Source: Pseudonocardiales bacterium (GTDB lineage Bacteria; Actinomycetota; Actinomycetes; Mycobacteriales; Pseudonocardiaceae). Taken from it: a stretch of 11,160 nt of DNA. Both the position numbers and the translations under genes were made by a program. The notes beneath the pieces are model-generated. The model was not told the origin of the DNA, did not search any database, and saw nothing but the letters and a program-made list of their open reading frames with translations. Positions 1-7,794 of the stretch are shown here, piece after piece. Location of the stretch: the NCBI GenBank assembly GCA_025465385.1, contig JAODNG010000550.1, positions 1 through 11,160 on the forward strand. Direction: 5' to 3'. The number at the start of each line of letters is the position of its first letter. Position 1 is the first letter of the stretch.

Positions 1-474
1 TTACGCCTGGGGATCAAGCCGGGCATGAGCGTCCGAAATGCGACGTTGTCCGCTGACGTCACGGTGGACCAGCTCGATCGCCTGGTCACCGTGGGGGCCA
101 GTCGGGTAATGCTGGACCCGGCGCTGACTAGTCCCGCGCTGCAGCTGAACATAGCCGGTACCAGCGCAATCACCGGACCTGTCACGGTGGGTCAGGTGCA
201 GGCGACGGTCTCAGGCGCCGGCACCCTGGCGCTGTCCGGGACTGTTCAGCAGCTAAGTTTCAGTGCGGCAGGAGCAAGTCAGCTACCGCTGGCAGAGCTC
301 ACCGTCCGCTATCTTGACGCGAGGCTGTCGGGGGCCAGCCATGCCACCGTGACGGTCACCGACACCGTAGCCGTACAGGCCGCAGGTGCCTCGGTGCTCC
401 GTTACCGGGGCAACCCGAGCGTTACGCGCTCCCAGACGTCGGGGATGTCGTCGATCGTGCGGGATTCACCCTAA
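1..474 (+). CDS. GIN-domain (DUF2807) beta-repeat protein, 3' part
   Basis: The frame is open from base 1 and ends at TAA 472-474, so the 5' end is outside the window; the ATG at 25 is internal. The visible 157 residues consist of short alternating strands with repeated Ser/Ala-Gly-Ala turns: SGAGTLALSG, AGASQLPLAE, SGASHATVTV and, near the end, AGASVLRYRGNPSV. This spacing and the C-terminal 'GAS-(V/L)-RYRG-P-V' wording are typical of the head GIN domain / DUF2807 (putative autotransporter-adhesin-like) family. Members form a right-handed beta-helix-like fold and are usually secreted or lipid-anchored in actinobacteria; the signal region would lie upstream and cannot be checked. The molecular role of the family is not established. 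No terminator hairpin is evident after the stop. Family call is fairly sure, function unknown. Confidence 0.8.
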   Translation, partial: LRLGIKPGMSVRNATLSADVTVDQLDRLVTVGASRVMLDPALTSPALQLNIAGTSAITGPVTVGQVQATVSGAGTLALSGTVQQLSFSAAGASQLPLAELTVRYLDARLSGASHATVTVTDTVAVQAAGASVLRYRGNPSVTRSQTSGMSSIVRDSP

Positions 475-549
475 GTAAGTGACAGTCATTGTTAAGTAAT
501 CGAATGTATACGGACGCGCTGTCACCGAATGAGTACGCGCTGTTACCGA
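472..549. repeat. Two pairs of direct repeats with 21-bp period
   Basis: TAAGTAA occurs at 472-478 and 493-499. A 15-bp unit, ACGCGCTGTCACCGA, occurs at 514-528 and again at 535-549 with one change (C to T). All four units start exactly 21 bp apart (472, 493, 514, 535), about two turns of B-DNA, so the copies sit on the same face of the helix. Phased direct repeats ahead of a regulator gene suggest a cooperative protein-binding site; that role is inferred. The first unit includes the stop codon of the preceding gene. Confidence 0.55.
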
Positions 550-787
550 GCACGGATCTCGCGATCCATACTCGCGCTAATATCCACATTACTTGACGTG
601 TCGCCCATGGCGATTTCGTCACCGTTAGCATATGCTGACCCCAAGGGGTAGTTGGTCAGCTATTGGCGCGACGCGGGGGGGCGTAGCCAATGTATCAGAG
701 GGGCTGGGGGCGGTCGGCTGTTCGCACCATGCCATCCACTGTGCCTCCGACCAGCGCGAGGTACCGAGCGCGTTGGTCGGGGCAGCT
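475..787. promoter_or_regulatory. Intergenic regulatory region upstream of LuxR-type gene
   Basis: This 313-bp gap separates the GIN-domain gene from the preferred start of the LuxR regulator. It is visibly richer in A/T than its surroundings at 475-632. It holds two pairs of direct repeats in a 21-bp phase (472-549), a GGATC-TCGC-GATCC dyad at 554-567, a 7-bp inverted copy of the AAGTAAT box (494-500 against ATTACTT 588-594) and an inverted repeat at 634-660. TTGACG at 593-598 resembles a -35 but no matching -10 lies at the right distance, so no promoter is assigned. The frame continues open back to an ATG at 632, but the residues encoded at 632-787 do not look protein-like. Confidence 0.5.
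634..660. repeat. Inverted repeat GCTGACC-N13-GGTCAGC
   Basis: Perfect 7-bp arms at 634-640 and 654-660 flank a 13-bp spacer that contains a smaller ACCCC-AA-GGGGT dyad (638-649). It could be an operator, or a hairpin in the 5' untranslated RNA of the LuxR gene if transcription starts upstream. There is no T-tract, so it is not an intrinsic terminator. Confidence 0.4.
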
Positions 788-3421
788 ATGAGAACGGATC
801 CGTGGACGCTCACGGGACGTGACCTAGAGTTGCAGTTTATCGCTGAGCGTTTATCTAGTGGGGAATCACGTAGCGTGGTCATTGCCGGCCCCGCCGGGGT
901 GGGCAAGACGCGACTCGCTCGAGAAGCGCTGGCGGTTGCCAAACGCGGTGGTCGGGTGACGCAGTGGGCAGCGGGGACGAGTGCGGCGGCCGCGATCCCG
1001 CTAGGCGCGGTGGCGCACCTGCTCCCTTCAGTGGGGACGGTGTCTGATCCGCTGACGTTGCTGCAGCGAGCTGGTGCCGCAATCGCCGAGCAGGGCAACG
1101 GCCACCGGTTGGTCATCGGGATCGATGATGCGCATCTGCTCGATGAGCTGTCGGTGACGTTGCTCCATCAGCTGACCTTGACCCGAACCGCGAGTGTGGT
1201 GTTGACCGTTCGGACCGGGGAGCCTGCTCCTGATCCAGTGGTGACGCTGTGGAAGAACGGTCTGGCTGACCGGCTGGAGCTGGCACAACTGCCGCGAGTG
1301 GACATGGACCGGCTGGTGACCGGCGTGCTCGGTGGGGTGGTGGACAGCCGCACGATCGAGCGGTTGTGGCGCGCCACCCGCGGCAACGTCCTCTTCCTGC
1401 GGGAGCTGGTGGAGGGCGGGTGCGAGACCGGCGCGCTGCGGATGCGCGGGGACGTGTGGCGCTGGGAGGGGCGGATGGAACCCACTCCCCGGCTACGCGA
1501 AATCGTCCGGGCCCAGCTGGGTGGACTAGGCGCTGATGAGCGGACCGCACTGGAGTTACTGGCCACTGACGAGCCGCTGGGTCTGGGGCGGGTAGCGAGC
1601 CTGATCAACCCGGAGGTGGTCGCGGTCCTGGAGCGTCGCGGCTTGGTGACCGTGGTCAACAGTGGCTGGCGGGCCGAGGTGTGGCTGGCCCACCCGATCT
1701 ACGCCACGGTGGTTCGCGACCAGCTGCCGGAGGCCAATGCCTGCCGGCTACGTCGCCGGCTAGCCAACACGCATTTGCCCTGGAAACGCCAGGACGACCT
1801 GTTGCGTGCCGGCCTGCTGCTGCTGGACAGCGACCAACCCGGTGCACACGCCAGCCTGTTGGCTGATGCCGCGGTGCACGCCAACGCACTACTAGATCAT
1901 GAGAATGCCGCTCGGATGGCGCAGGCGGCGATTGACGGCAGCGACGGCCGGGACGGTATGCGGGCGCATCTGGCGTTGCTCGAGGCGGTGCGCTGGCAGG
2001 GCCAGCCCGATCATGCCGAGCAGGTGGCGGCGACGGCAGCGCCATTCGCCACCTCGGCGGAGGACCGATCGCATCTGGCTGTGGTGCGGGCCCTGAATCT
2101 GTTCTTCGGCCTTGGGCAGGTGGCGAAGGCCGAAGCCATGCTGCACAAGGCAGCTGCCGACTCGGCTGACAACGAGATGTGCCGCCACACCAGCGCAGTG
2201 CATGGCGTGCTGGCGTTTTTCGCGGGAAGTCCCCAGCAGGCAGCGGAGTCCGGTGCGGAGATCCTGGCGTCAGAAGGGGTCAGCGCGGAGGCGACGATGT
2301 GGGCTTCGAGCGCGACCGCGGCGGGGTTGGCGGCCCGCGGTCGTATCACTGAGGCGCTCTCGGCGGTCGAAGGTGGCTGGGCGGCGCTTTCGCGGTGCAC
2401 CATCGAGCCGGAGATGGCGTTATGTCGGCAACTGCTGGCCCATGGTGAGCTGTCGGCATTGTTGCTCGCTGGTCGTGTGCATGAGGCGGTGGCTCGGGCA
2501 ACCAAGTTGCACGAATGGTGTATGACTCAGCCGCAGTGGGCCGGGGATGCGTTGGCGGCCGCCCATGTCGGGTGGTCGGCGCTGGCCGCCGGACGTCCGC
2601 GCACTGCCATTCGATGGTTGTCTGAAGCGGTGGCCGGCCTGAGCCAGCTTGACCCGGGCGGTTTTGGACAACTGTGTATCGCGCTGCTTGCCCAGACCCA
2701 CGCTCAGCTCGGCGACGCCGCGGCCGCGCGGGAGCTGTTGGATGGTGGCGGAGTTGGGCACCACTGCGCGGTGTTCGAGCCGGAGTGGCTGTTGGCGGAG
2801 GCCTGGCAGGCAGCTGCTGAGGACCGGATCTGCCAAGCGACGGATCGGGCGCTGCGCGCAGCGTCGGTGGCGGCCGGCATGGGCGAGCGCGCCGTGGAGG
2901 CCCAAGCCCTGCACACCGTGGTCCGGCTGGGTCGGGCCAGCCAGGTGGTGGGACGGTTGCGGCAGCTTGCCGGCCAGGTCGAAGGTCCGCTGGTAGCCGC
3001 CTACAGCGCACACGCGCAGGCGGCGGCCGCCAACGCCGGTGGACCGCTGGATGAGGTTGCGGCGGAGTTCGAATTGATGGGAGCCCGGCTGCTGGCCACC
3101 GACGCGGCTGCGCACGCTGCCGCGGCGCACCTGCGCGCCGGTGATCGGCGTCGAGCGGCTGCATCCACAGCTCGAGCTGCCAGCCTGGCCCGAGCCTGCG
3201 AAGAGATCCGCACGCCCGCCCTGGAGCAGCTCGCACCGCGACCGCTCACCAGCCGGGAGGGCGAGGTCGCCAGCCTGGTGGTGCAGGGCATGAAAAATCA
3301 GGCCATCGCGGAGCGACTGGTGCTCTCAGTGCGGACAGTGGAGGCACACTTGGCCAACGCCTACGCCAAACTGGGGATCAGCAGCCGCGCCGAGCTAGCC
3401 CGAGCGTTGCGGACAGACTGA
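788..3421 (+). CDS. LAL-type LuxR-family transcriptional regulator with ATPase domain
   Basis: An 877-residue protein with the layout of large ATP-binding LuxR (LAL/MalT-like STAND) regulators. Near the N-terminus is the family opening LTGRDLELQFIAERL, then Walker A GPAGVGKT (34-41) and Walker B LVIGIDDAH (108-116). A long Ala-rich, helical TPR-like region fills the middle. The last about 59 residues are a LuxR/GerE helix-turn-helix: PLTSREGEVASLV, then NQAIAERL and SVRTVEAHLANAYAKLGI. These proteins usually sense a ligand through the central region and activate transcription in an ATP-dependent way; the ligand here is unknown. ATG 788 is chosen because the conserved 'GRD' motif follows at once and GGGG lies 5 nt upstream; the frame could extend to ATG 632, but without an RBS. 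The gene is followed after 20 bp by an oxidoreductase, probably co-transcribed. Confidence 0.9.
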   Translation: MRTDPWTLTGRDLELQFIAERLSSGESRSVVIAGPAGVGKTRLAREALAVAKRGGRVTQWAAGTSAAAAIPLGAVAHLLPSVGTVSDPLTLLQRAGAAIAEQGNGHRLVIGIDDAHLLDELSVTLLHQLTLTRTASVVLTVRTGEPAPDPVVTLWKNGLADRLELAQLPRVDMDRLVTGVLGGVVDSRTIERLWRATRGNVLFLRELVEGGCETGALRMRGDVWRWEGRMEPTPRLREIVRAQLGGLGADERTALELLATDEPLGLGRVASLINPEVVAVLERRGLVTVVNSGWRAEVWLAHPIYATVVRDQLPEANACRLRRRLANTHLPWKRQDDLLRAGLLLLDSDQPGAHASLLADAAVHANALLDHENAARMAQAAIDGSDGRDGMRAHLALLEAVRWQGQPDHAEQVAATAAPFATSAEDRSHLAVVRALNLFFGLGQVAKAEAMLHKAAADSADNEMCRHTSAVHGVLAFFAGSPQQAAESGAEILASEGVSAEATMWASSATAAGLAARGRITEALSAVEGGWAALSRCTIEPEMALCRQLLAHGELSALLLAGRVHEAVARATKLHEWCMTQPQWAGDALAAAHVGWSALAAGRPRTAIRWLSEAVAGLSQLDPGGFGQLCIALLAQTHAQLGDAAAARELLDGGGVGHHCAVFEPEWLLAEAWQAAAEDRICQATDRALRAASVAAGMGERAVEAQALHTVVRLGRASQVVGRLRQLAGQVEGPLVAAYSAHAQAAAANAGGPLDEVAAEFELMGARLLATDAAAHAAAAHLRAGDRRRAAASTARAASLARACEEIRTPALEQLAPRPLTSREGEVASLVVQGMKNQAIAERLVLSVRTVEAHLANAYAKLGISSRAELARALRTD

Positions 3422-3428
3422 GGCCACA

Positions 3429-3438
3429 AAAGGGGTGG
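3429..3438 (+). promoter_or_regulatory. Shine-Dalgarno site fixing a GTG start
   Basis: AAAGGGGTGG lies in the 20-bp gap after the LuxR gene and ends 3 nt before the GTG at 3442. It supports GTG as the real start, with the Rossmann motif FGATGYTG beginning at residue 5. Confidence 0.6.
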
Positions 3439-3441
3439 CTT

Positions 3442-4554
3442 GTGGTCGTATTGTTCGGTGCGACTGGGTACACCGGCCGTCGGACCGCCGAGGCGATGGT
3501 TCGGCGGGGTCTGCGGCCGGTGCTGGCCGGGCGCAGCGCGGGCCGGCTCACTTCGCTCGCGCAACGGCTCGGGGCGCTGGGGTTCGGCAAGCTCGACGTA
3601 GTGACCGCTGACATCAGCGACGCCACGTCAGTGCGGGCGCTGATCGGCAGGGGTGACGTGCTGGTCAGCACCGTAGGCCCGTTCATCCGGCTCGGCGGTG
3701 CAGCGCTGAGCGCCGCGGTCGACGCGGGGGCGATCTACCTCGACTCGACTGGCGAGCCCCCGTTCATCCGCCGGGTGTTCGAGGAGTTCGGCCCACGGGC
3801 TCAACAGACCGGGGCCTGTTTGATCACCGCCTTCGGTCACGACTACGTGCCCGGCAACCTCGCTGGCGCTCTCGCGCTGGGAAGCTCGGATAGCGCGGTG
3901 CACCGGGTTGAGATCGGTTATCTGATTGAGGGAACTGGCCGGTCCCAGGTCATCAGTCGAGGCACGTTCGCCTCGATCGTGGGGTTGCTCACCGAGCAGA
4001 GCTTTACCTGGCGGGCCGGCATCCAGTCAGAACCCACCGGGTCGCGGATGCGGACCTTTTCGGTGGGCGGCCGGAACTGCCCGGCGCTGACCATCGGCTC
4101 CACGGAGCACTACTCACTTCCCCGGCTCGCTGGTCCCCCGGGGCTTCCCGAAGTCGACGTCTACCTCGGCTCATGCGGACCTGCGGCGCGCGCGCTGCAG
4201 CTGTCCGCCCGAGTCACCCCGGCGCTGCTGGCGTTGCCCGGAGCGCGCTCGGCGGTTCGTACGATCGGCGAGTTCGTGGCGCATTGGATCGCCGAAGAGC
4301 CTGATCCATTGGCCCTGGCGCGGGTTACTTCGCACGTCGTGGGCATCGCCTACGACGCAGCTGGCACCACATTGGCGCAGGTGCGCCTGCGATCTGGTGA
4401 TCCTTACCAGCTCACCGCGGACCTGCTTGCCTGGGGCGCGCAGCGGGCCGCCGAGCACGGCGTGTCCGCTCCCGGAGCCCTGGGCCCCGTCGAAGCATTC
4501 GGCCTGGAAGCGCTAGAAACCGGAGCTCTTCAAGCCGGCCTATGCCGCGTCTAA
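3442..4554 (+). CDS. Saccharopine dehydrogenase-like NAD(P)-binding oxidoreductase
   Basis: 370 residues starting at GTG. The N-terminus is a Rossmann fold, VVLFGATGYTGRRTAE (GxxGxxG-type, residues 6-12), followed by VLAGRS at the end of the second strand, where NADP is usually selected. Further along are DVLVSTVGPF and the strand-turn AGAIYLDSTGE, both typical of the saccharopine dehydrogenase NADP-binding superfamily, including the 'trans-acting enoyl reductase' group of actinobacteria. Length fits that group (about 350-420). True lysine-pathway activity is unlikely, since such orphan members act on other, mostly unknown, substrates; some relatives reduce enoyl intermediates of polyketide or lipid synthesis. 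Only 20 bp separates it from the LuxR-type regulator upstream, so it may be co-expressed with it. The family is secure, the substrate is not. Confidence 0.85.
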   Translation: MVVLFGATGYTGRRTAEAMVRRGLRPVLAGRSAGRLTSLAQRLGALGFGKLDVVTADISDATSVRALIGRGDVLVSTVGPFIRLGGAALSAAVDAGAIYLDSTGEPPFIRRVFEEFGPRAQQTGACLITAFGHDYVPGNLAGALALGSSDSAVHRVEIGYLIEGTGRSQVISRGTFASIVGLLTEQSFTWRAGIQSEPTGSRMRTFSVGGRNCPALTIGSTEHYSLPRLAGPPGLPEVDVYLGSCGPAARALQLSARVTPALLALPGARSAVRTIGEFVAHWIAEEPDPLALARVTSHVVGIAYDAAGTTLAQVRLRSGDPYQLTADLLAWGAQRAAEHGVSAPGALGPVEAFGLEALETGALQAGLCRV

Positions 4555-4563
4555 CCCGGGGTG

Positions 4564-4632
4564 CTGCGCCATTCGAAGTCGAATGACGGTTTCTCGTCGG
4601 GTGTGACAGCGATTCGGCCTGGAATGGCGCAG
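4564..4632. repeat. 11-bp inverted repeat overlapping a smaller dyad
   Basis: CTGCGCCATTC (4564-4574) and GAATGGCGCAG (4622-4632) are perfect 11-bp inverted arms 47 bp apart. The left arm overlaps a second dyad, CATTCGA-AG-TCGAATG (4570-4585), so the two pairings exclude each other. The right arm ends 2 bp before TATGAT (4635-4640), a good -10 match. The arrangement could be an operator across the promoter of the following gene, or a switching RNA structure after the oxidoreductase gene. No T-tract follows, so it is not a plain terminator. Confidence 0.5.
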
Positions 4633-4638
4633 TCTATG

Positions 4639-5094
4639 ATGCGCCGGGTGAGCGGCAGGGATACGGCGGGTGCGGGTGTGGTGGTCCTGGTCCTGCTGCT
4701 GGGATTGGGGTCGATGGGTTTGGGCTGGTTGATGTGGCCATCCGCCGCCGGTGTGGTCCGCGCTGGCCAGGGCACCGTGGTGCAGTCGGTGCTGTGCGGT
4801 CCTTCCAACGCACAGGATCTGGTGCGCGTCGAGTTGAACGACGGTCGCGAAGTAACGGGTCGGCTGGATGGCTGCGGTCATCGGCTGGGTGAGGTGCTGG
4901 CCGTCGAAGTGCCCGATCCGCTGCCCGCGCGCGAGCTGGTGGCCCATCTCGCGGGAACCGGGGTGCCGACCACGTCGTCGAACGGGCAGCGGCTGGGTGC
5001 TGGCGGTGTCGCGGTCGCCGGGATTGCCGGTGCGCTGCTCGCGTGGCGGCTGCGCAAAGAGTTCAGCGCCGACCGCCGTAGGGTGGTCTCATGA
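4639..5094 (+). CDS. Small two-TM membrane protein, function unknown
   Basis: About 151 residues. The N-terminus MRRVSGRDTAG precedes a hydrophobic segment (VVVLVLLLGLG to WLMWP), and a second segment, GVAVAGIAGALLAW, is followed by the basic tail RLRKEFSADRRR. Between them lie about 80 residues, probably outside the membrane, rich in beta-strand: GTVVQSVLCGP, VRVELNDGREVTGRLDGCGHRLGEVLAVEVPDP. The two cysteines there could form a disulfide. The strand pattern recalls DUF3592-like proteins, but I do not assign a family. The start is uncertain: ATGs at 4624, 4636 and 4639 and a GTG at 4648 are in frame and none has a clear RBS. TATGAT (4635-4640) sits 7 nt before the GTG, which would fit a leaderless message. 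The stop overlaps the next ATG (ATGA 5091-5094), tying it to the M16 pair downstream. Confidence 0.7.
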   Translation: MRRVSGRDTAGAGVVVLVLLLGLGSMGLGWLMWPSAAGVVRAGQGTVVQSVLCGPSNAQDLVRVELNDGREVTGRLDGCGHRLGEVLAVEVPDPLPARELVAHLAGTGVPTTSSNGQRLGAGGVAVAGIAGALLAWRLRKEFSADRRRVVS

Positions 5095-6404
5095 GCCGCA
5101 TTCCGTCGCCCACGGTGGAGCTGCACCGCGAGACCTTGTCCAACGGGTTGCGGGTGGTGCTGAGCCCGGACCAATCCGCTCCGGTGGTGGCCGTCGGTGT
5201 GCATTATGACGTTGGCTTCCGCTCCGAGCCAGAGGGTCGCACTGGTTTCGCGCACCTCTTCGAACACCTGATGTTCCAGGGCAGTGAGAGTTTGGAGAAG
5301 CTCGCGCATTTCCGCTACGTGCAGTCCTCGGGTGGGTCCTTCAACGGATCCACGCACCCCGACTACACCAACTACTTCGAAGTACTGCCCTCGGCAGCGC
5401 TGGAGCGTGCGCTGTTCTTGGAGGCAGACCGGATGCGGGCACCCCGGATCACCGCGGAAAACCTGCGCAACCAGGTCGACGTGGTCAAAGAGGAGATTCG
5501 GCTCAACGTCCTGAACCGACCCTATGGCGGGTTCCCGTGGAGTACGCTGCCACCGGTGCTCTATGACACCTTTCCTAACGCGCACAATGGATACGGTGAC
5601 TTCTCTGAGCTGGAAGCGGCTACCGTCGACGACTGCGCCGCTTTTTTCGATGCCTACTATGCGCCGGGCAATGCAGTTATCACGATATGCGGGGACTTCC
5701 AGGTCGATGCCGCTATTGAGCTGGTGCACCGACATTTCGACGACGTTCCCGGCCGTCCGGTTCCGGTGCGGCCGTCGTTCGCCGAGCCACCACCGGACCG
5801 AGAGCGGCGGCACGACCAGCCCGATCCGCTTGCCCCGCTACCCGCGTTGGCCATCGGTTACCGGCTGCCGGATCCCACCGCCGGTTTTGACGGCTATCTC
5901 GCCTACGAGATGCTTGCTGCGGTGCTGTCCGATGGTGATTCCTCCCGCCTGGAGCAACGCCTCGTTCACACCGACGCGTTAGCGACCGACATCGGCGCGC
6001 GCTGCGGTCTGTTCGGTGCGCCCCTGGACGCCCGCGATCCGGACACCTTCACCATCACCGCCGTCCATCCGTCCACGGTCGACGTCAACCGGGTGATCGA
6101 AGCAACCGACGAGGAGATCGCCCGGCTCGCAGCGGACGGACCAGACTCAGACGAGTTGGCTCGGATCACCGCGCGGTGGGCCGCGACGCTGTTCCGGGAA
6201 CACGACCGATTGGTGTCGCGGACGATGGCCATCGGTGCCTTCGAGCTGCTGCACGGACGTGCCGAGCTGGTCACGGAGCTGCCGGTCATGGTGGCGGCCA
6301 TGGGCGCTGAGCAGATCGCGAACGCCGCTGCGGCGCTACGACCGGACTCCCGCGCGGTCTTGATCGTCCAGCCCGCCCCTTCAGCAGCCGGACAGGAGGC
6401 GTGA
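5091..6404 (+). CDS. M16 family zinc metallopeptidase, catalytic subunit
   Basis: 437 residues, the usual size of one half of a two-chain (M16B) peptidase. The inverted zinc motif HLFEH is at 55-59 (His55, Glu58, His59) and the third zinc ligand is the Glu of VVKEEIR at about 135, the canonical distance. The N-terminal domain opens with LSNGLRVVLSPD; the second, structural half includes LAIGYRLPDP and a DGDSSRLEQRL segment. No signal peptide is seen, so it probably acts in the cytoplasm, degrading or trimming peptides inside a clam-like chamber. It starts at an ATG that overlaps the previous stop (ATGA) with TAGGGTGG just upstream, and its stop overlaps the start of a second M16 gene that lacks the active site. 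The two are expected to form a heterodimer. Confidence 0.93.
   Translation: MSRIPSPTVELHRETLSNGLRVVLSPDQSAPVVAVGVHYDVGFRSEPEGRTGFAHLFEHLMFQGSESLEKLAHFRYVQSSGGSFNGSTHPDYTNYFEVLPSAALERALFLEADRMRAPRITAENLRNQVDVVKEEIRLNVLNRPYGGFPWSTLPPVLYDTFPNAHNGYGDFSELEAATVDDCAAFFDAYYAPGNAVITICGDFQVDAAIELVHRHFDDVPGRPVPVRPSFAEPPPDRERRHDQPDPLAPLPALAIGYRLPDPTAGFDGYLAYEMLAAVLSDGDSSRLEQRLVHTDALATDIGARCGLFGAPLDARDPDTFTITAVHPSTVDVNRVIEATDEEIARLAADGPDSDELARITARWAATLFREHDRLVSRTMAIGAFELLHGRAELVTELPVMVAAMGAEQIANAAAALRPDSRAVLIVQPAPSAAGQEA
6394..6399 (+). promoter_or_regulatory. Shine-Dalgarno AGGAGG deciding the start of the second M16 gene
   Basis: AGGAGG lies inside the last codons of the catalytic M16 gene. The string GTGATG at 6401-6406 offers a GTG (1 nt from the SD) or an ATG (4 nt from it). 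The spacing favours ATG 6404, which overlaps the preceding TGA by one base. Confidence 0.6.
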
Positions 6405-7765
6405 TGCGGCACCGCAGCGCCGAGCAGATCGGCAGGACCGAGCTGGGGCCTCGCCCGCTACCGCCGCTCGGTCCGCCGCGCATACCAATCGCACCGTCTG
6501 CTGTGGACACCGTGCTCGACAGCGGGCTGCGGGTGATCGCAGTGCGCCGGCCGGCGGTGCCGATGGTGGAGCTGCACTTGGAGATCCCGTTCGGCGGCAC
6601 GCAGCGCACCCATCCGGCTCGCGCCGAAGTGCTGGCGATGACGCTGCTTCGTGGTACGCAGCGGCGGGATCGGTTCGACATCGACAAGGTGCTGGCCGCT
6701 GTCGGCGGTGACCTGTCCGCCGGGGTGGATCCCGAGCACCTGTCGGTGTCAGGATCAGCGCTGGCCAGCGGGCTGGACGTGGTGCTCGACGTGCTCGGCG
6801 ACGCGCTCACCTCGGCCTCGTACGCCACCGCCGAAGTGGCGCGGGAGCGGGACCGCCTGGTGGAGCGGCTCACGATGAACCGTTCGCAGCCGCAAGTGAT
6901 CGCGCGCGAGGCGCTGCAGCGCCGCCGCTACGGCGACCACCCGTTCGCCCGGGAATGGCCGGAAGCGGATGACGTTGCCGGCGTGACGCCGGCCGCGGTG
7001 CGCGCGCTGCACCGTCGCTCGGTGGTGCCCGGCGGTGCTGTCCTGGTGATGGTGGGCGACATCGTTCCAGCCAGTGCGGTCGAAGCGGTGGCGACCGTCC
7101 TGGCGGACTGGCGCTCCGATCACCCTGCGGTCGAGTTGACTGCATTGCCCGAACTGACAGGTGGCGACCTGCAACTAGTCCATCGTGAGGGTGCAGTGCA
7201 GTCTCAGCTGCGCCTGTCCGCGCAGGCGGTATCACGCAATCACGAACGCTATCCGGCGCTGCAGGTGGCGAATCTGGTATTCGGCGGGTATTTCTCGTCG
7301 CGCTGGGTCGAGAACATCCGGGAAGACAAGGGCTACACCTACGCCGCGCATTGCGGTTTCGAGTTCACCCGGCACGGGGCCACACTGATCGCCGAGGCGG
7401 ACACCGCCAGCGAGGCCACTGCCGCCGCGTTGTTGGAGACACGCTACGAATTGGGTCGGCTGGTCGTCGTTCCGCCCGACGATTCCGAGGTGGACAGCGC
7501 GCGACAGTACGCGATCGGATCGCTGACCATCGCGACCTCGTCGCAACGGGGGTTGGCGGGTCACCTGGCCACATTGGCGACCCTCGGCCTGAACCTCGAC
7601 TGGTTACTGACTCATACCAGTCGGTTGCAGGCGGTCACGACCGGGCAGGTTGCTGAGGCCGCCGCTGAGTTCTTCGCGCCGACCCGGTTCACCGGTGTGG
7701 TGGTCGGCGATGGCAAACGACTAGCCGACCCGCTCGCTGCCCTTGGCGGCGTGGAACTTCCCTGA
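6404..7765 (+). CDS. M16 family protein, non-catalytic partner subunit
   Basis: 453 residues with the M16 fold: the opening VLDSGLRVIAVRRPAVPMVEL, then FGGTQRTHPARAEVLAMTLLRGT, and a full C-terminal half. Where an active enzyme has HxxEH, this chain reads EVLAM (about residues 75-79), so it cannot bind zinc. The C-terminal half keeps the substrate-handling R/Y motif, SSRWVENIREDKGYTY (Arg300, Tyr311). In known bacterial M16B heterodimers one chain carries HxxEH and the other the R/Y pair, and both are needed for activity; this gene and the one upstream fit that division. Translation is probably coupled (TGATG overlap). A hairpin 2 bp after the stop probably ends the operon. Confidence 0.9.
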   Translation: MRHRSAEQIGRTELGPRPLPPLGPPRIPIAPSAVDTVLDSGLRVIAVRRPAVPMVELHLEIPFGGTQRTHPARAEVLAMTLLRGTQRRDRFDIDKVLAAVGGDLSAGVDPEHLSVSGSALASGLDVVLDVLGDALTSASYATAEVARERDRLVERLTMNRSQPQVIAREALQRRRYGDHPFAREWPEADDVAGVTPAAVRALHRRSVVPGGAVLVMVGDIVPASAVEAVATVLADWRSDHPAVELTALPELTGGDLQLVHREGAVQSQLRLSAQAVSRNHERYPALQVANLVFGGYFSSRWVENIREDKGYTYAAHCGFEFTRHGATLIAEADTASEATAAALLETRYELGRLVVVPPDDSEVDSARQYAIGSLTIATSSQRGLAGHLATLATLGLNLDWLLTHTSRLQAVTTGQVAEAAAEFFAPTRFTGVVVGDGKRLADPLAALGGVELP

Positions 7766-7766
7766 C

Positions 7767-7788
7767 GGCGCCACCATAGTGTGGCGCC
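7767..7788. terminator. Hairpin between convergent genes
   Basis: GGCGCCAC (7767-7774) and GTGGCGCC (7781-7788) form an 8-bp GC-rich stem around a 6-nt loop. It begins 2 bp after the M16 stop codon and lies 6 bp from the stop of the small gene on the opposite strand, so it could serve both. T-tracts are absent, as is common for actinobacterial terminators. Confidence 0.5.
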
Positions 7789-7794
7789 TGATGA

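Noticed and set aside
593..631. TTGACG as a -35 element for the LuxR gene
   Set aside because: No TANNNT-like hexamer lies 16-19 bp downstream; the nearest candidate, TAGCAT, is 27 bp away.
632..787. 52-residue N-terminal extension of the LuxR regulator
   Set aside because: There is no RBS at ATG 632, the composition is not protein-like, it contains an inverted repeat, and the family's conserved start begins at ATG 788.
2346..3236. 296-codon antisense frame inside the LuxR regulator
   Set aside because: Pro/Arg/Ala-rich product typical of reverse frames in GC-rich genes; it overlaps a conserved coding region.
4878..5813. 311-codon antisense frame over the small membrane gene and the first M16 gene
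   Set aside because: It lies across two well-supported coding genes, its product is low-complexity in places and resembles no family; explained by third-position GC.
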